Positions 1-5,570 of a stretch of 5,590 nucleotides of DNA are shown here, piece after piece. The stretch comes from Acidobacteriota bacterium (GTDB lineage Bacteria > Acidobacteriota > Vicinamibacteria > Vicinamibacterales > Vicinamibacteraceae): the NCBI GenBank assembly GCA_013695405.1, contig JACDAO010000272.1, positions 1-5,590 of the forward strand, given 5' to 3'. Each line of letters begins with the position of its first letter. Position 1 is the first letter of the stretch. The position numbers were made by a program, and so were the translations under genes. The notes beneath the pieces are model-generated. The model worked only from the letters and a program-made list of their open reading frames with translations. It ran no database searches and was not told the DNA's origin.

Positions 1-528
1 GGCGCCGGCGCCGACATTGCCCTGAGCCACCGGAGCCGCCGAGGCGGCCGTCGCCGCGGCACGACCGCAGGCGGCATCGGGCCTGATCGTGGGTGCGCCG
101 CCGACCCCGAGGTCGTAGAGAATCGCCGCCGGCACGATTGGCACACGGACGGCGCCCATGGCAAAACCGATGCCCTCCCCTTCGAGGTACTGCATCACGC
201 CGGACGCTGCATCCAGACCGAAGGCGCTGCCGCCGGCCAGGACGATCGCGTGCACCTGCTGGACGCTGTTGAGTGGGTCGAGCAGGTCGGTCTCGCGAGT
301 GCCCGGCGCCGCGCCGCGGACGTCGACGCCGGCGACGGCGCCCTCGCGGGCCAGGACCACCGTGCAGCCGGTTGGCCGCTCGCTTCGAACCGCGTGGCCG
401 ACCAGCAGGCCCTCGACATCGGTCAGTGTCCCGTTACCCATGCGGTCTGGTCCGGCAAGGCCGAGCAGGGCCGTCGATCCCAGCGCGGTGCCGATCAGGG
501 CGGCGGCAACGGCTCGGTACGCGGACAT
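1..528 (-). CDS. P1-family peptidase (S58, DmpA-like), N-terminal part, cut by window edge
   Basis: The visible 176 residues are the N-terminal part of a P1-family (MEROPS S58, DmpA/aminopeptidase-like) Ntn-fold hydrolase. These enzymes are made as a precursor that self-cleaves before a Ser or Thr nucleophile. Family signatures visible here: GTLTDVEGLLVGH near residues 33-45, AGVDVRGAAPGTRETDLL at about 68-85, VHAIVLAGGSAFGLDAASG near 93-111, VPIVPAAILYDL near 130-141, and GNVGAGAG at the cut end. Full members are usually about 320-380 aa, so roughly half is seen and the nucleophile lies outside; activity cannot be judged. From the ATG at 528 the first 26 residues are hydrophobic with one Arg, resembling an export signal or anchor. 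A second in-frame ATG at 441 (residue 30) would give the short start common in the family; neither has a clear ribosome-binding site. It lies 27 bp after the SGNH gene, so cotranscription is likely. The natural substrate is unknown. Confidence 0.88.
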   Translation of the reverse strand, partial: MSAYRAVAAALIGTALGSTALLGLAGPDRMGNGTLTDVEGLLVGHAVRSERPTGCTVVLAREGAVAGVDVRGAAPGTRETDLLDPLNSVQQVHAIVLAGGSAFGLDAASGVMQYLEGEGIGFAMGAVRVPIVPAAILYDLGVGGAPTIRPDAACGRAAATAASAAPVAQGNVGAGA

Positions 529-555
529 GGCTCATCGTAGCAGGTGGGCGCCAGG

Positions 556-1548
556 CTACCGCTGCTCGGCCCGAATCTCGTCGAGCACCGGATCCAGATG
601 CTGGAAGAACACGCGGGCATAGTGCTCGGCACTGTCGTCGCTGAGGTGCGATCCGTCCATCGTGCGCAATCCGTCGACCTCGGGCGCCACCAGCGGCACC
701 CCCACCTCGTCCGAGAGCAACTGCGCGTGGGTCAGCGAGACGTCCCGCCCAGGCATCAACACGAACACCAGCCGCGCCCCGATGGTTTCGATTTCGCGCT
801 TGAAGTCGCGCGCCAGCGCCACGGCGTCCGGCCGCACCAGATCGCGGCCGCGATAGAACGGCGTCAGCCGGGATCCGTGTCCGAAATCGGTCGCGCTGAA
901 CCAGGAGCCGTCGCGCTGCGATCGGTAGATGACAAACTCGCGCTCGCCCTTCCAGAGGTCCGGTACGTGAGGCACGACGCGATGCAGGGTGCGGCGAACG
1001 GCGTGTCCGGCGCCCGCCTCGACCTCGGTCTTCCAGGCGTCGAAACGGGTGTCTCGCAGCACCCGCTCGCCCCAGGGCGAGGTCACGCCGCCGAAAAAAT
1101 TGTCGATGTTGGCAATCACCAGCCGCGGGCGCAGCCCGTGCCGACGCATCAGCGCCACCGGAAACTCGTGCTGCTCCTCGTGGCCGAAGCCGAGCGCGAA
1201 GACGCGCATCCCGCGCGCGTTGAAATACTCGCGCAGGGCATCGCCACGCAGCGCGAACATCAGGCGCGAATTGCCCATCAGCAGCACGTCGGCGCGCCGC
1301 AGGTTCTGCCGCGAGTCGGCGTCGGTGCCGAAGAACAGCACGTGGTGATCGACGTGCCCGCCGCGGTCGTGCGCGAGGATGTGATCGGGCGGCGCACTGC
1401 TGGCCGTGACGATGTCCATCTGGTGCACGCGAAGCGGCGTGAGCCGCCACGCCGCCCAGCCCGTCAGCACGCACAGCGCGCAAGTCAGCACGCCCAGCGT
1501 CGCCTGCCGCCACGCCTCCCGCCGTCGCCTGCGTCTGGTTTCGTTCAT
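556..1548 (-). CDS. Membrane-anchored SGNH-type O-acyltransferase/esterase partner of the MBOAT gene
   Basis: A 330-aa protein, probably the extracytoplasmic half of a glycan O-acylation pair. It opens with MNETRRRRRR, then one hydrophobic segment at about residues 16-34, giving a basic-inside anchor with the rest outside the membrane. SGNH hydrolase signatures flank the domain: LLMGNSR at 89-95 (block I, predicted nucleophile Ser94) and MDGSHLS at 297-303 (block V, Asp298 and His301). The middle has LVIANIDNFFGG at 143-154, as in other MBOAT-linked proteins I know of. AlgJ/AlgX- and DltD-like proteins are functional analogues. The frame stays open upstream to 1713, but that extension runs through repeat DNA and would place a low-complexity tail before the basic anchor, so I chose the ATG at 1548. 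No Shine-Dalgarno is evident. It lies 196 bp after the MBOAT gene on the same strand. The transferase-versus-esterase choice and the acceptor glycan are inference. Confidence 0.8.
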   Translation of the reverse strand: MNETRRRRRREAWRQATLGVLTCALCVLTGWAAWRLTPLRVHQMDIVTASSAPPDHILAHDRGGHVDHHVLFFGTDADSRQNLRRADVLLMGNSRLMFALRGDALREYFNARGMRVFALGFGHEEQHEFPVALMRRHGLRPRLVIANIDNFFGGVTSPWGERVLRDTRFDAWKTEVEAGAGHAVRRTLHRVVPHVPDLWKGEREFVIYRSQRDGSWFSATDFGHGSRLTPFYRGRDLVRPDAVALARDFKREIETIGARLVFVLMPGRDVSLTHAQLLSDEVGVPLVAPEVDGLRTMDGSHLSDDSAEHYARVFFQHLDPVLDEIRAEQR

Positions 1549-1620
1549 GGCCGTGCTGTTGCCGGCGAGGCCAATCTCTCGATTGTCACTCAGGACTTCC
1601 GCTCCCGGTCCGCGCGGTGC

Positions 1621-1644
1621 CGGTCGGACAAGTCCGACCGCTAC
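1621..1644 (+). repeat. REP-like palindrome, copy 1
   Basis: CGGTCGGACAAGTCCGACCG is a perfect inverted repeat: 9-bp arms at 1621-1629 and 1632-1640 around a central AA, followed by CTAC (1641-1644). The full 24 bp including the tail is identical to copy 2, 82 bp away. A transcript of either strand could form a hairpin; the innermost pairs would probably open into a larger loop. It is intergenic and has no T-run, which suits a dispersed REP-like element better than a terminator. Confidence 0.8.
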
Positions 1645-1660
1645 CAGAATTTCGTATTCC

Positions 1661-1693
1661 GACTCCCGGCTCCAGACTCCCGACTCCCGCTCC
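1661..1693. repeat. GACTCCC heptamer repeats
   Basis: GACTCCC occurs at 1661-1667, 1675-1681 and 1682-1688; the last two are directly adjacent, and the first and third are followed by G(G)CTCC. Related degenerate forms lie nearby: GACTTCC at 1594-1600 and GATTCCCGAC at 1731-1740. Short tandem repeats of this type lie between genes in some high-GC bacteria and vary in copy number by slippage. No coding role is apparent. Confidence 0.65.
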
Positions 1694-1702
1694 GCGAGTC
1701 GT

Positions 1703-1726
1703 CGGTCGGACAAGTCCGACCGCTAC
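1703..1726 (+). repeat. REP-like palindrome, copy 2
   Basis: This 24-bp sequence is identical to copy 1: arms at 1703-1711 and 1714-1722 around AA, then CTAC at 1723-1726. It lies 18 bp past the MBOAT stop codon in the direction of that gene's transcription, so its hairpin would sit just inside the 3' end of the MBOAT message. It is preceded by GACTCCCGCTCC (1682-1693), a sequence also found in altered form upstream of copy 1 (1594-1605). Confidence 0.8.
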
Positions 1727-1744
1727 GGGCGATTCCCGACATCG

Positions 1745-3187
1745 TCAAAACTGGAAATAAATGAACGCGTTGGTGCTGCCATAGGTTGTCAGGATCGCAT
1801 ACAGCAGCACGCCCGTCAGCATGGCCCGACGAGCAGGCGTCAGCGCGTTGACCCGGCCATGCTCGACCAGCCAGCCCCAGAGATGCACCACGACGACCGG
1901 CACCAGAAACGCCACGGCGGTCCACATCTCCCAGTTCGGCGTCGCCCCCTCGAAGCGCACGATGTTGCGCAGGAACTGCAGCGCGCCGTCGAGGGAGTCG
2001 CTTCGGAAGAACACCCAGGTCACCAGCACGGTCACCTGCACCAGCACGCCCCAACCCACGCGAATCGCCCACGACCGACGCTCCAGCCCGCGATGCAGGC
2101 CGAGCATCCGTTCAATGGCCAGGGCGCTGCCGTGCAGCGTGCCCCAGACGATGAAGGTCCAGGCGGCGCCGTGCCACAGGCCGCCGAGCAGCATCACCAG
2201 CATCAGATTGAGGTAGGTCCGGGCCGGCGAGATCCGGTTGCCGCCAAGCGGCACGTACAGGTAGTCGCGGAGCCAGCGTGACAGCGTGATGTGCCAACGC
2301 TCCCAGAAGTTCTTGAATGAGCCAGCGATGTAGGGATGGTGAAAGTTCAAGGGCAACCGGTAGCCGAGCAGGTACGCGATGCCGCGTGCCACCTGCGAGT
2401 AGCCGGCGAAGTCGCAGAAGATCTGGCCGCTGAACAACAGGGCGAGCCAGATCAGCACCACGCTGTTGGCGTCCGGTTCGTACGCCGTCGCCCAGTATGT
2501 GTCGACGTAGCCAGCCAGGTTGTCGGCGCAGACCATCTTCAGGAAATAGCCTTCGACGATCAGCGCCAGGCCGGTGCCGATCACGCGCCAGTGCGGCCGC
2601 CGGACCCGAGGCATCTGCGGCAGGAACTCCGAGGCGCGGACGATCGGTCCGGCGACCAGCTGCGGAAAGAAGCTGATGAACAGGAGGAAGTCGCGGACGC
2701 TGCGCAGCGCCTTGAGCCGGCCACGATAGACGTCGATGGTGTAGCTCATCGACTGGAAGGTGTAGAAGCTGATGCCCATCGGCAGCACCACGCGCCACTC
2801 CGGCCGCTCGAACGAGAGGCCGACCGCATTGCTGCCCCACTGCACGTTGTCGAGGAAGAAGCCGAAGTACTTGAAGAACGCCAGCAGGCCGAGATTGGTC
2901 GACAGTGACACCGCGAGGATCCAACGCCGCTGACGGGTGGACCGGCCGGGCCGCTCGAGTGCGAGAGCGGCGAGATAATCGACGCCCGAACTCAACAACA
3001 GGACTGACAGATAGACCGGGATGTGCCAGCTGTAGAAGGTGAGGCTGGCGACCAGCAGCAGCCACACGAACGCGGGCTCCACCTTGCGGCGGCCGAACGT
3101 GACCCGCGCCACGCACACGACCACCAGCAGCACCGCGAATGCATAGGAGACGAAGTTCACGGCGCGCAGATCTCGCGCGGGTGCCAT
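1745..3187 (-). CDS. MBOAT-family membrane O-acyltransferase (AlgI-like)
   Basis: A 480-aa polytopic membrane protein of the MBOAT family, subgroup of AlgI/DltB/WssH. Members take an acyl group (usually acetyl) from the cytoplasmic side and present it outside, so a partner can modify an exopolysaccharide, teichoic acid or peptidoglycan. Diagnostic blocks: FYSWHIPVYLSVLLLSSGVDY at about 51-71 (in part), LPMGISFYTFQSMSYTIDVYRG at 135-156 (in part), FFPQLVAGPIVR at 173-184, FCDFAGYSQVARG at 257-269, FKNFWERWHITLSRWLRDY at 291-309 with His299, and LLGGLWHGAAWTFIVWG at 333-349. His339 in GLWHG matches the invariant catalytic histidine. The C-terminal FIYFQF is typical of the family and the length is full. 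The ATG at 3187 is the only Met near the first hydrophobic segment; the frame stays open to 3871, but that part is antisense to the pseudouridine synthase gene. The SGNH gene downstream is the likely partner. The acceptor polymer cannot be read from sequence. Confidence 0.93.
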   Translation of the reverse strand: MAPARDLRAVNFVSYAFAVLLVVVCVARVTFGRRKVEPAFVWLLLVASLTFYSWHIPVYLSVLLLSSGVDYLAALALERPGRSTRQRRWILAVSLSTNLGLLAFFKYFGFFLDNVQWGSNAVGLSFERPEWRVVLPMGISFYTFQSMSYTIDVYRGRLKALRSVRDFLLFISFFPQLVAGPIVRASEFLPQMPRVRRPHWRVIGTGLALIVEGYFLKMVCADNLAGYVDTYWATAYEPDANSVVLIWLALLFSGQIFCDFAGYSQVARGIAYLLGYRLPLNFHHPYIAGSFKNFWERWHITLSRWLRDYLYVPLGGNRISPARTYLNLMLVMLLGGLWHGAAWTFIVWGTLHGSALAIERMLGLHRGLERRSWAIRVGWGVLVQVTVLVTWVFFRSDSLDGALQFLRNIVRFEGATPNWEMWTAVAFLVPVVVVHLWGWLVEHGRVNALTPARRAMLTGVLLYAILTTYGSTNAFIYFQF

Positions 3188-3206
3188 GGACGAGGCATCA
3201 GCCGGG

Positions 3207-3215
3207 ACTGTACCA
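3207..3215 (-). promoter_or_regulatory. Possible extended -10 promoter for the MBOAT gene
   Basis: On the minus strand the 140-bp divergent region reads TGGTACAGT, an extended -10 pattern (TGn followed by TACAGT, four of six matches to TATAAT). It would start transcription about 13-15 bases before the MBOAT ATG. I see no good -35 at normal spacing, and a match this short can arise by chance. Confidence 0.22.
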
Positions 3216-3309
3216 TCGCGCCGCCGCCGCGCACCGGCCGCGAGTGGCTCGCCATCGGCAATTTCAGACGCTCGGAATTTCACCAGGTCCGGGGCGCGAG
3301 GCTGGCGGT

Positions 3310-3315
3310 TATGCT
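3310..3315 (+). promoter_or_regulatory. Possible -10 element for the pseudouridine synthase gene
   Basis: TATGCT matches TATAAT at four of six positions and stands in one of the few AT-richer spots of the divergent region. A transcript from it would begin only a few bases before the GTG at 3328, giving a very short leader or an almost leaderless message. No convincing -35 is visible, so this is weak. Confidence 0.15.
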
Positions 3316-3327
3316 GTCGTATCAGAC

Positions 3328-4287
3328 GTGGATCGACAGTGGACCGTGACGACGGCGGAGGCCGGGCAGCGCCTCGACAAGTTCCTGGCGGCGCAAGGGC
3401 GGGCCGGGTCGCGGAGTCGAGCCAGTGACGCAGTCTCGCGCGGCCGGGTGTTCCTGAACGGGGTCGAAGTGGCCGTCGACGCTGGCGCCCGACTGGTCCG
3501 CGACGGCGACGTGGTGCGACTGTGGATCGACCGGCCCGGTTCGGCCAGCCGTGCCACGCGTCCTCCGGCGCGCGGCGGCCTGTCGATCGTGCACGAGGAC
3601 GGCGATCTGGTCGTGGTCGACAAGCCGCCGGGACTACTGACGGTGCCGCTCGACGGCGACAGCGACGCGCCATCGGTGCTGGAGGCACTGCACGATCGCT
3701 ATCGCTCGCATCGGACGCGCTCACCGCTGGTGGTGCATCGCATCGATCGCGATACGTCGGGTCTGGTGTTGTTCGGACTGCATCCGGCAGCCCGGGCCGA
3801 TCTGGTCGCGCAGTTTGCCCGTCGCACGCCCGATCGCATCTATCTGGCCCTGGTCCACGGGCACCCCTCACCGTCGGCGGGCACCTGGCACGATCGGCTC
3901 AGTTGGGACGACGAGGCCTGCCTGCAGCGAGCGGCGCGCGACGACGATTCGGAGGCGAAAGATGCCGAGAGTCAGTACCGCGTCATCACGACCTTCAGCG
4001 ACGCCTCGCTGGTCGAGGTCCGGCTGCAGACCGGACGCCAGGGCCAGATCCGGGTCCAGGCGCAACTGCGCGGTCATGCCCTGGTCGGCGACCGTCGCTA
4101 CCGCTCAAGCGGCGATGAGCGCGCTCATGGCCTGACCTTTCCCCGACAGGCACTGCACGCGCAGCGGCTGACGTTCGAACACCCGGCCGATCGCCGCCGC
4201 ATCGAGGTGATGGCCCCGACGCCAGACGACCTTCGCGACCTGATCGACCTGCTCCGTCGTCGCGCCCGCCAGTCAGGCGCGCCGTAG
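3328..4287 (+). CDS. RluA-family RNA pseudouridine synthase with S4 domain
   Basis: Converts specific uridines in rRNA or tRNA to pseudouridine in the cytoplasm. From a GTG at 3328 the product is 319 aa, normal for RluC/RluD-type enzymes. An S4 RNA-binding domain covers about residues 10-68 (AGQRLDKFLAAQG, SRGRVFLNGVEV, VRDGDVVRL). The catalytic domain starts at about 85 and shows VVDKPPGLLTVP (96-107), HRIDRDTSGLVLF (137-149) with predicted catalytic Asp140, RIYLALVHG with Tyr172, AESQYRV (213-219), and TGRQGQIRVQ (235-244), where the usual His before QIR is Gly. LVGDRRY and HAQRLTFEHP complete the fold. An ATG at 3139 keeps the frame but would overlap the divergent MBOAT gene by 49 bp with unrelated sequence; GTG 3328 or GTG 3346 fit the S4 domain better. 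The exact start and target uridine are undetermined. TruA follows 76 bp downstream. Confidence 0.92.
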   Translation: MDRQWTVTTAEAGQRLDKFLAAQGRAGSRSRASDAVSRGRVFLNGVEVAVDAGARLVRDGDVVRLWIDRPGSASRATRPPARGGLSIVHEDGDLVVVDKPPGLLTVPLDGDSDAPSVLEALHDRYRSHRTRSPLVVHRIDRDTSGLVLFGLHPAARADLVAQFARRTPDRIYLALVHGHPSPSAGTWHDRLSWDDEACLQRAARDDDSEAKDAESQYRVITTFSDASLVEVRLQTGRQGQIRVQAQLRGHALVGDRRYRSSGDERAHGLTFPRQALHAQRLTFEHPADRRRIEVMAPTPDDLRDLIDLLRRRARQSGAP

Positions 4288-4322
4288 CCGGCGGCGTCGC
4301 GTCGAAGTCCTGACCCATCATC

Positions 4323-4346
4323 GCGCCGGACAAGGCCGGCGCCTAC
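4323..4346 (+). repeat. Diverged REP-like palindrome, copy 3, upstream of truA
   Basis: Perfect 7-bp arms GCGCCGG (4323-4329) and CCGGCGC (4336-4342) enclose ACAAGG, followed by CTAC (4343-4346). Aligned on the CGGACAAG core it is colinear without gaps with copies 1 and 2 and has the same tail. Three stem positions differ from those copies on both arms so that pairing is kept; one inner pair (A-T in copies 1 and 2) becomes A-G. The hairpin ends 21 bases before the truA ATG. No T-run follows. Confidence 0.65.
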
Positions 4347-4363
4347 GTCCCCCGGCGTCTGCC

Positions 4364-5155
4364 ATGCCCAGATATCGACTCCTGATCGAGTACAACGGCA
4401 CCAGGTACTCAGGCTGGCAGGTCCAGCGCAACGCCCGCACCGTGCAGGGCGAGATCCTGCAGGCGGTCGAGAGTGTGACCGGCCGGCGTGATCGAATCGA
4501 GGTCTACGGCGCCGGGCGCACCGACGCCGGCGTCCATGCGGTTGGCCAGGTCGCGCATCTCGACGTCGCCACCACGCTGCCACCCGCGAGCCTGCTGGTG
4601 CGGCTGAACGAGGCGCTTCCCTCCGACATCAACCTGCTCGAGCTCCGGGTCGTCGGGCACCGCTTCCATGCACGGCACGACGCGGTGGCGCGGCGCTACG
4701 TCTACCAGATCTCGCGACGACGCAGCGCGTTCGCCAAGCCCTACATCTGGTGGGTGCGCGAACGGATCGACGTCGTCGCGATGCGGCGGGCCGCGGCCGG
4801 CTTCGAGGGCCGGCTCGACTTCGAGGCATTCTCCGACGACCGCGCCGAGGAGAAATCGACCGACGTGCAGGTCGACGCGGTCGAGATCGTCGAGGCCGGC
4901 GCGCTCGTGCTGGTGCGCGTCACCGGATCGCACTTCCTGTGGCGCATGGTGCGACGCATGGTCGGGGTCCTGGTACGGGTCGGCACCGGCGACCTGCGCG
5001 AGGCCGACGTCGCGCGCTTGCTCGCGAGCAACGGCGAGGCCGTGGCACAAATGACCGCGCCGGCGGCCGGATTGTTTCTCGAGCAGGTCCTCTACCCCGG
5101 CGAGGCGTTTCGCGAGGGGCTCGACGGACCGCTGCGCCTGGGCGGTGGGTCGTAA
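4364..5155 (+). CDS. truA: tRNA pseudouridine(38-40) synthase TruA
   Basis: TruA makes pseudouridine at positions 38, 39 and 40 of the tRNA anticodon stem-loop. The 263-aa product is of normal length and starts with the family opening PRYRLLIEYNGTRYSGWQVQ (in part, residues 2-20). VYGAGRTDAGVHA at 47-59 holds the catalytic Asp54. FHARHDAVARRYVYQI at 101-116 carries the conserved Tyr112 of the active site. GSHFLWRMVRRMVG at 188-201 and TAPAAGLFLEQVLYP at 231-245 are the C-terminal signatures. The stretch EEKSTDVQV (162-170) stands where many TruA proteins have a T-x-x-R pattern; here the Arg position is Gln, a variant I associate with some high-GC Gram-negative lineages. The ATG at 4364 is fixed by homology, though its leader lacks a Shine-Dalgarno and carries a palindrome. 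The DUF393 gene follows after 4 bp, so the two are very probably cotranscribed. Confidence 0.96.
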   Translation: MPRYRLLIEYNGTRYSGWQVQRNARTVQGEILQAVESVTGRRDRIEVYGAGRTDAGVHAVGQVAHLDVATTLPPASLLVRLNEALPSDINLLELRVVGHRFHARHDAVARRYVYQISRRRSAFAKPYIWWVRERIDVVAMRRAAAGFEGRLDFEAFSDDRAEEKSTDVQVDAVEIVEAGALVLVRVTGSHFLWRMVRRMVGVLVRVGTGDLREADVARLLASNGEAVAQMTAPAAGLFLEQVLYPGEAFREGLDGPLRLGGGS

Positions 5156-5159
5156 GGTG

Positions 5160-5570
5160 ATGGCGGGTGCGTCGGCGCAGACGCCGATTGTCATATTCGA
5201 CGGCGACTGTGGCTTCTGCCAGCGCTCGATTCGCTTCATCCACCGGCACGACGCCGCCGGCCACTTCCGGTTCGCCGCCCGACACAGCCCTGCCGGCGCA
5301 CGCCTGTTAGGTGAGTCCGGGATCGGGGTCGCGCCCAACTCGTTGGTGCTGGTCGACGACGCCGGCACGTGGCTGCGCTCGGACGCGGTGCTGCGAATCG
5401 CGGCCCGGCTCGACCGGCCGTGGTCACTGGCGCGCGCCGGCCTGCTGGTGCCGCGCGGCGTGCGCGATCTGGCCTACCGTGCCGTGGCTGCCATCAGGCA
5501 CCGGATTTCGCAGCGGTTGCCGGCCTGTGCCCTGCCAGACGCCGCGCTGCGCCGCAAGATCGTCGAGTAA
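5160..5570 (+). CDS. DCC-family (DUF393) thiol-disulfide oxidoreductase-like protein
   Basis: A 136-aa member of the DCC family (DUF393, YuxK-like), annotated as putative thiol-disulfide oxidoreductases although few have been tested. The signature VIFDGDCGFCQRSIRFI lies at residues 11-27, with a CxxC pair at Cys17 and Cys20 right after the first strand, as in thioredoxin-like folds. SDAVLRIAARL (74-84) and the C-terminal YRAVAAIRHRISQRLPACALPD (106-127, in part) match the usual pattern of a helix and a late cysteine (Cys123). No signal peptide or membrane segment is evident, so it is probably cytoplasmic. I chose the ATG at 5160, 4 bp after the truA stop. In-frame GTG codons at 5145 and 5157 are alternatives; the first would overlap truA. 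TAAGGTG just upstream includes the truA stop and an AAGG close to the start, suggesting translational coupling. Substrate unknown; a link to TruA function is not implied by the family. Confidence 0.9.
   Translation: MAGASAQTPIVIFDGDCGFCQRSIRFIHRHDAAGHFRFAARHSPAGARLLGESGIGVAPNSLVLVDDAGTWLRSDAVLRIAARLDRPWSLARAGLLVPRGVRDLAYRAVAAIRHRISQRLPACALPDAALRRKIVE

Larger units (their letters stand above)
1549..1744. other. 196-bp repeat-bearing spacer between the MBOAT and SGNH genes
   Basis: This spacer separates two genes that probably act together. It holds two copies of a 20-bp palindrome (1621-1640 and 1703-1722), a cluster of GACTCCC heptamers (1661-1693) and a small inverted repeat with CGACTC/GAGTCG arms (1681-1701). 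The frame on the minus strand is open through it, but the encoded peptide is low-complexity and looks like translated repeat. No T-run follows the palindromes on either strand, so they do not look like canonical intrinsic terminators. I saw no convincing promoter for the SGNH gene here. Confidence 0.75.

Noticed and set aside
1549..1713. A 55-codon N-terminal extension of the SGNH protein
   Set aside because: The frame is open, but it is translated from the palindrome and heptamer repeats, is low-complexity, and would put an odd tail ahead of a normal basic N-terminus and membrane anchor starting at the ATG of 1548.
1621..1722. CRISPR array or intrinsic terminators
   Set aside because: Only two 24-bp identical copies are present with a spacer that itself contains heptamer repeats, and no cas genes are seen. 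No T-run follows either palindrome on either strand.
544..1764. A 406-codon plus-strand open frame opposite the SGNH gene
   Set aside because: The product is His/Arg/Gln-rich without any recognisable domain, while the opposite strand encodes a coherent protein with a membrane anchor and catalytic motifs.
3188..3871. A 228-codon upstream extension of the MBOAT protein
   Set aside because: It is Arg/Pro-rich, lies antisense to the S4 and catalytic domains of the RluA-family gene, and no MBOAT protein has such a domain; it is a GC-driven open frame.
4323..4346. Leader hairpin as a pseudouridylation target for TruA autoregulation
   Set aside because: On the plus-strand transcript the loop is ACAAGG and the stem is all G and C, so there is no uridine to modify.
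4409..5368. A 319-codon minus-strand frame opposite truA and the DUF393 gene
   Set aside because: It spans two clear plus-strand genes, has no family resemblance and shows the composition of an antisense shadow in GC-rich DNA.
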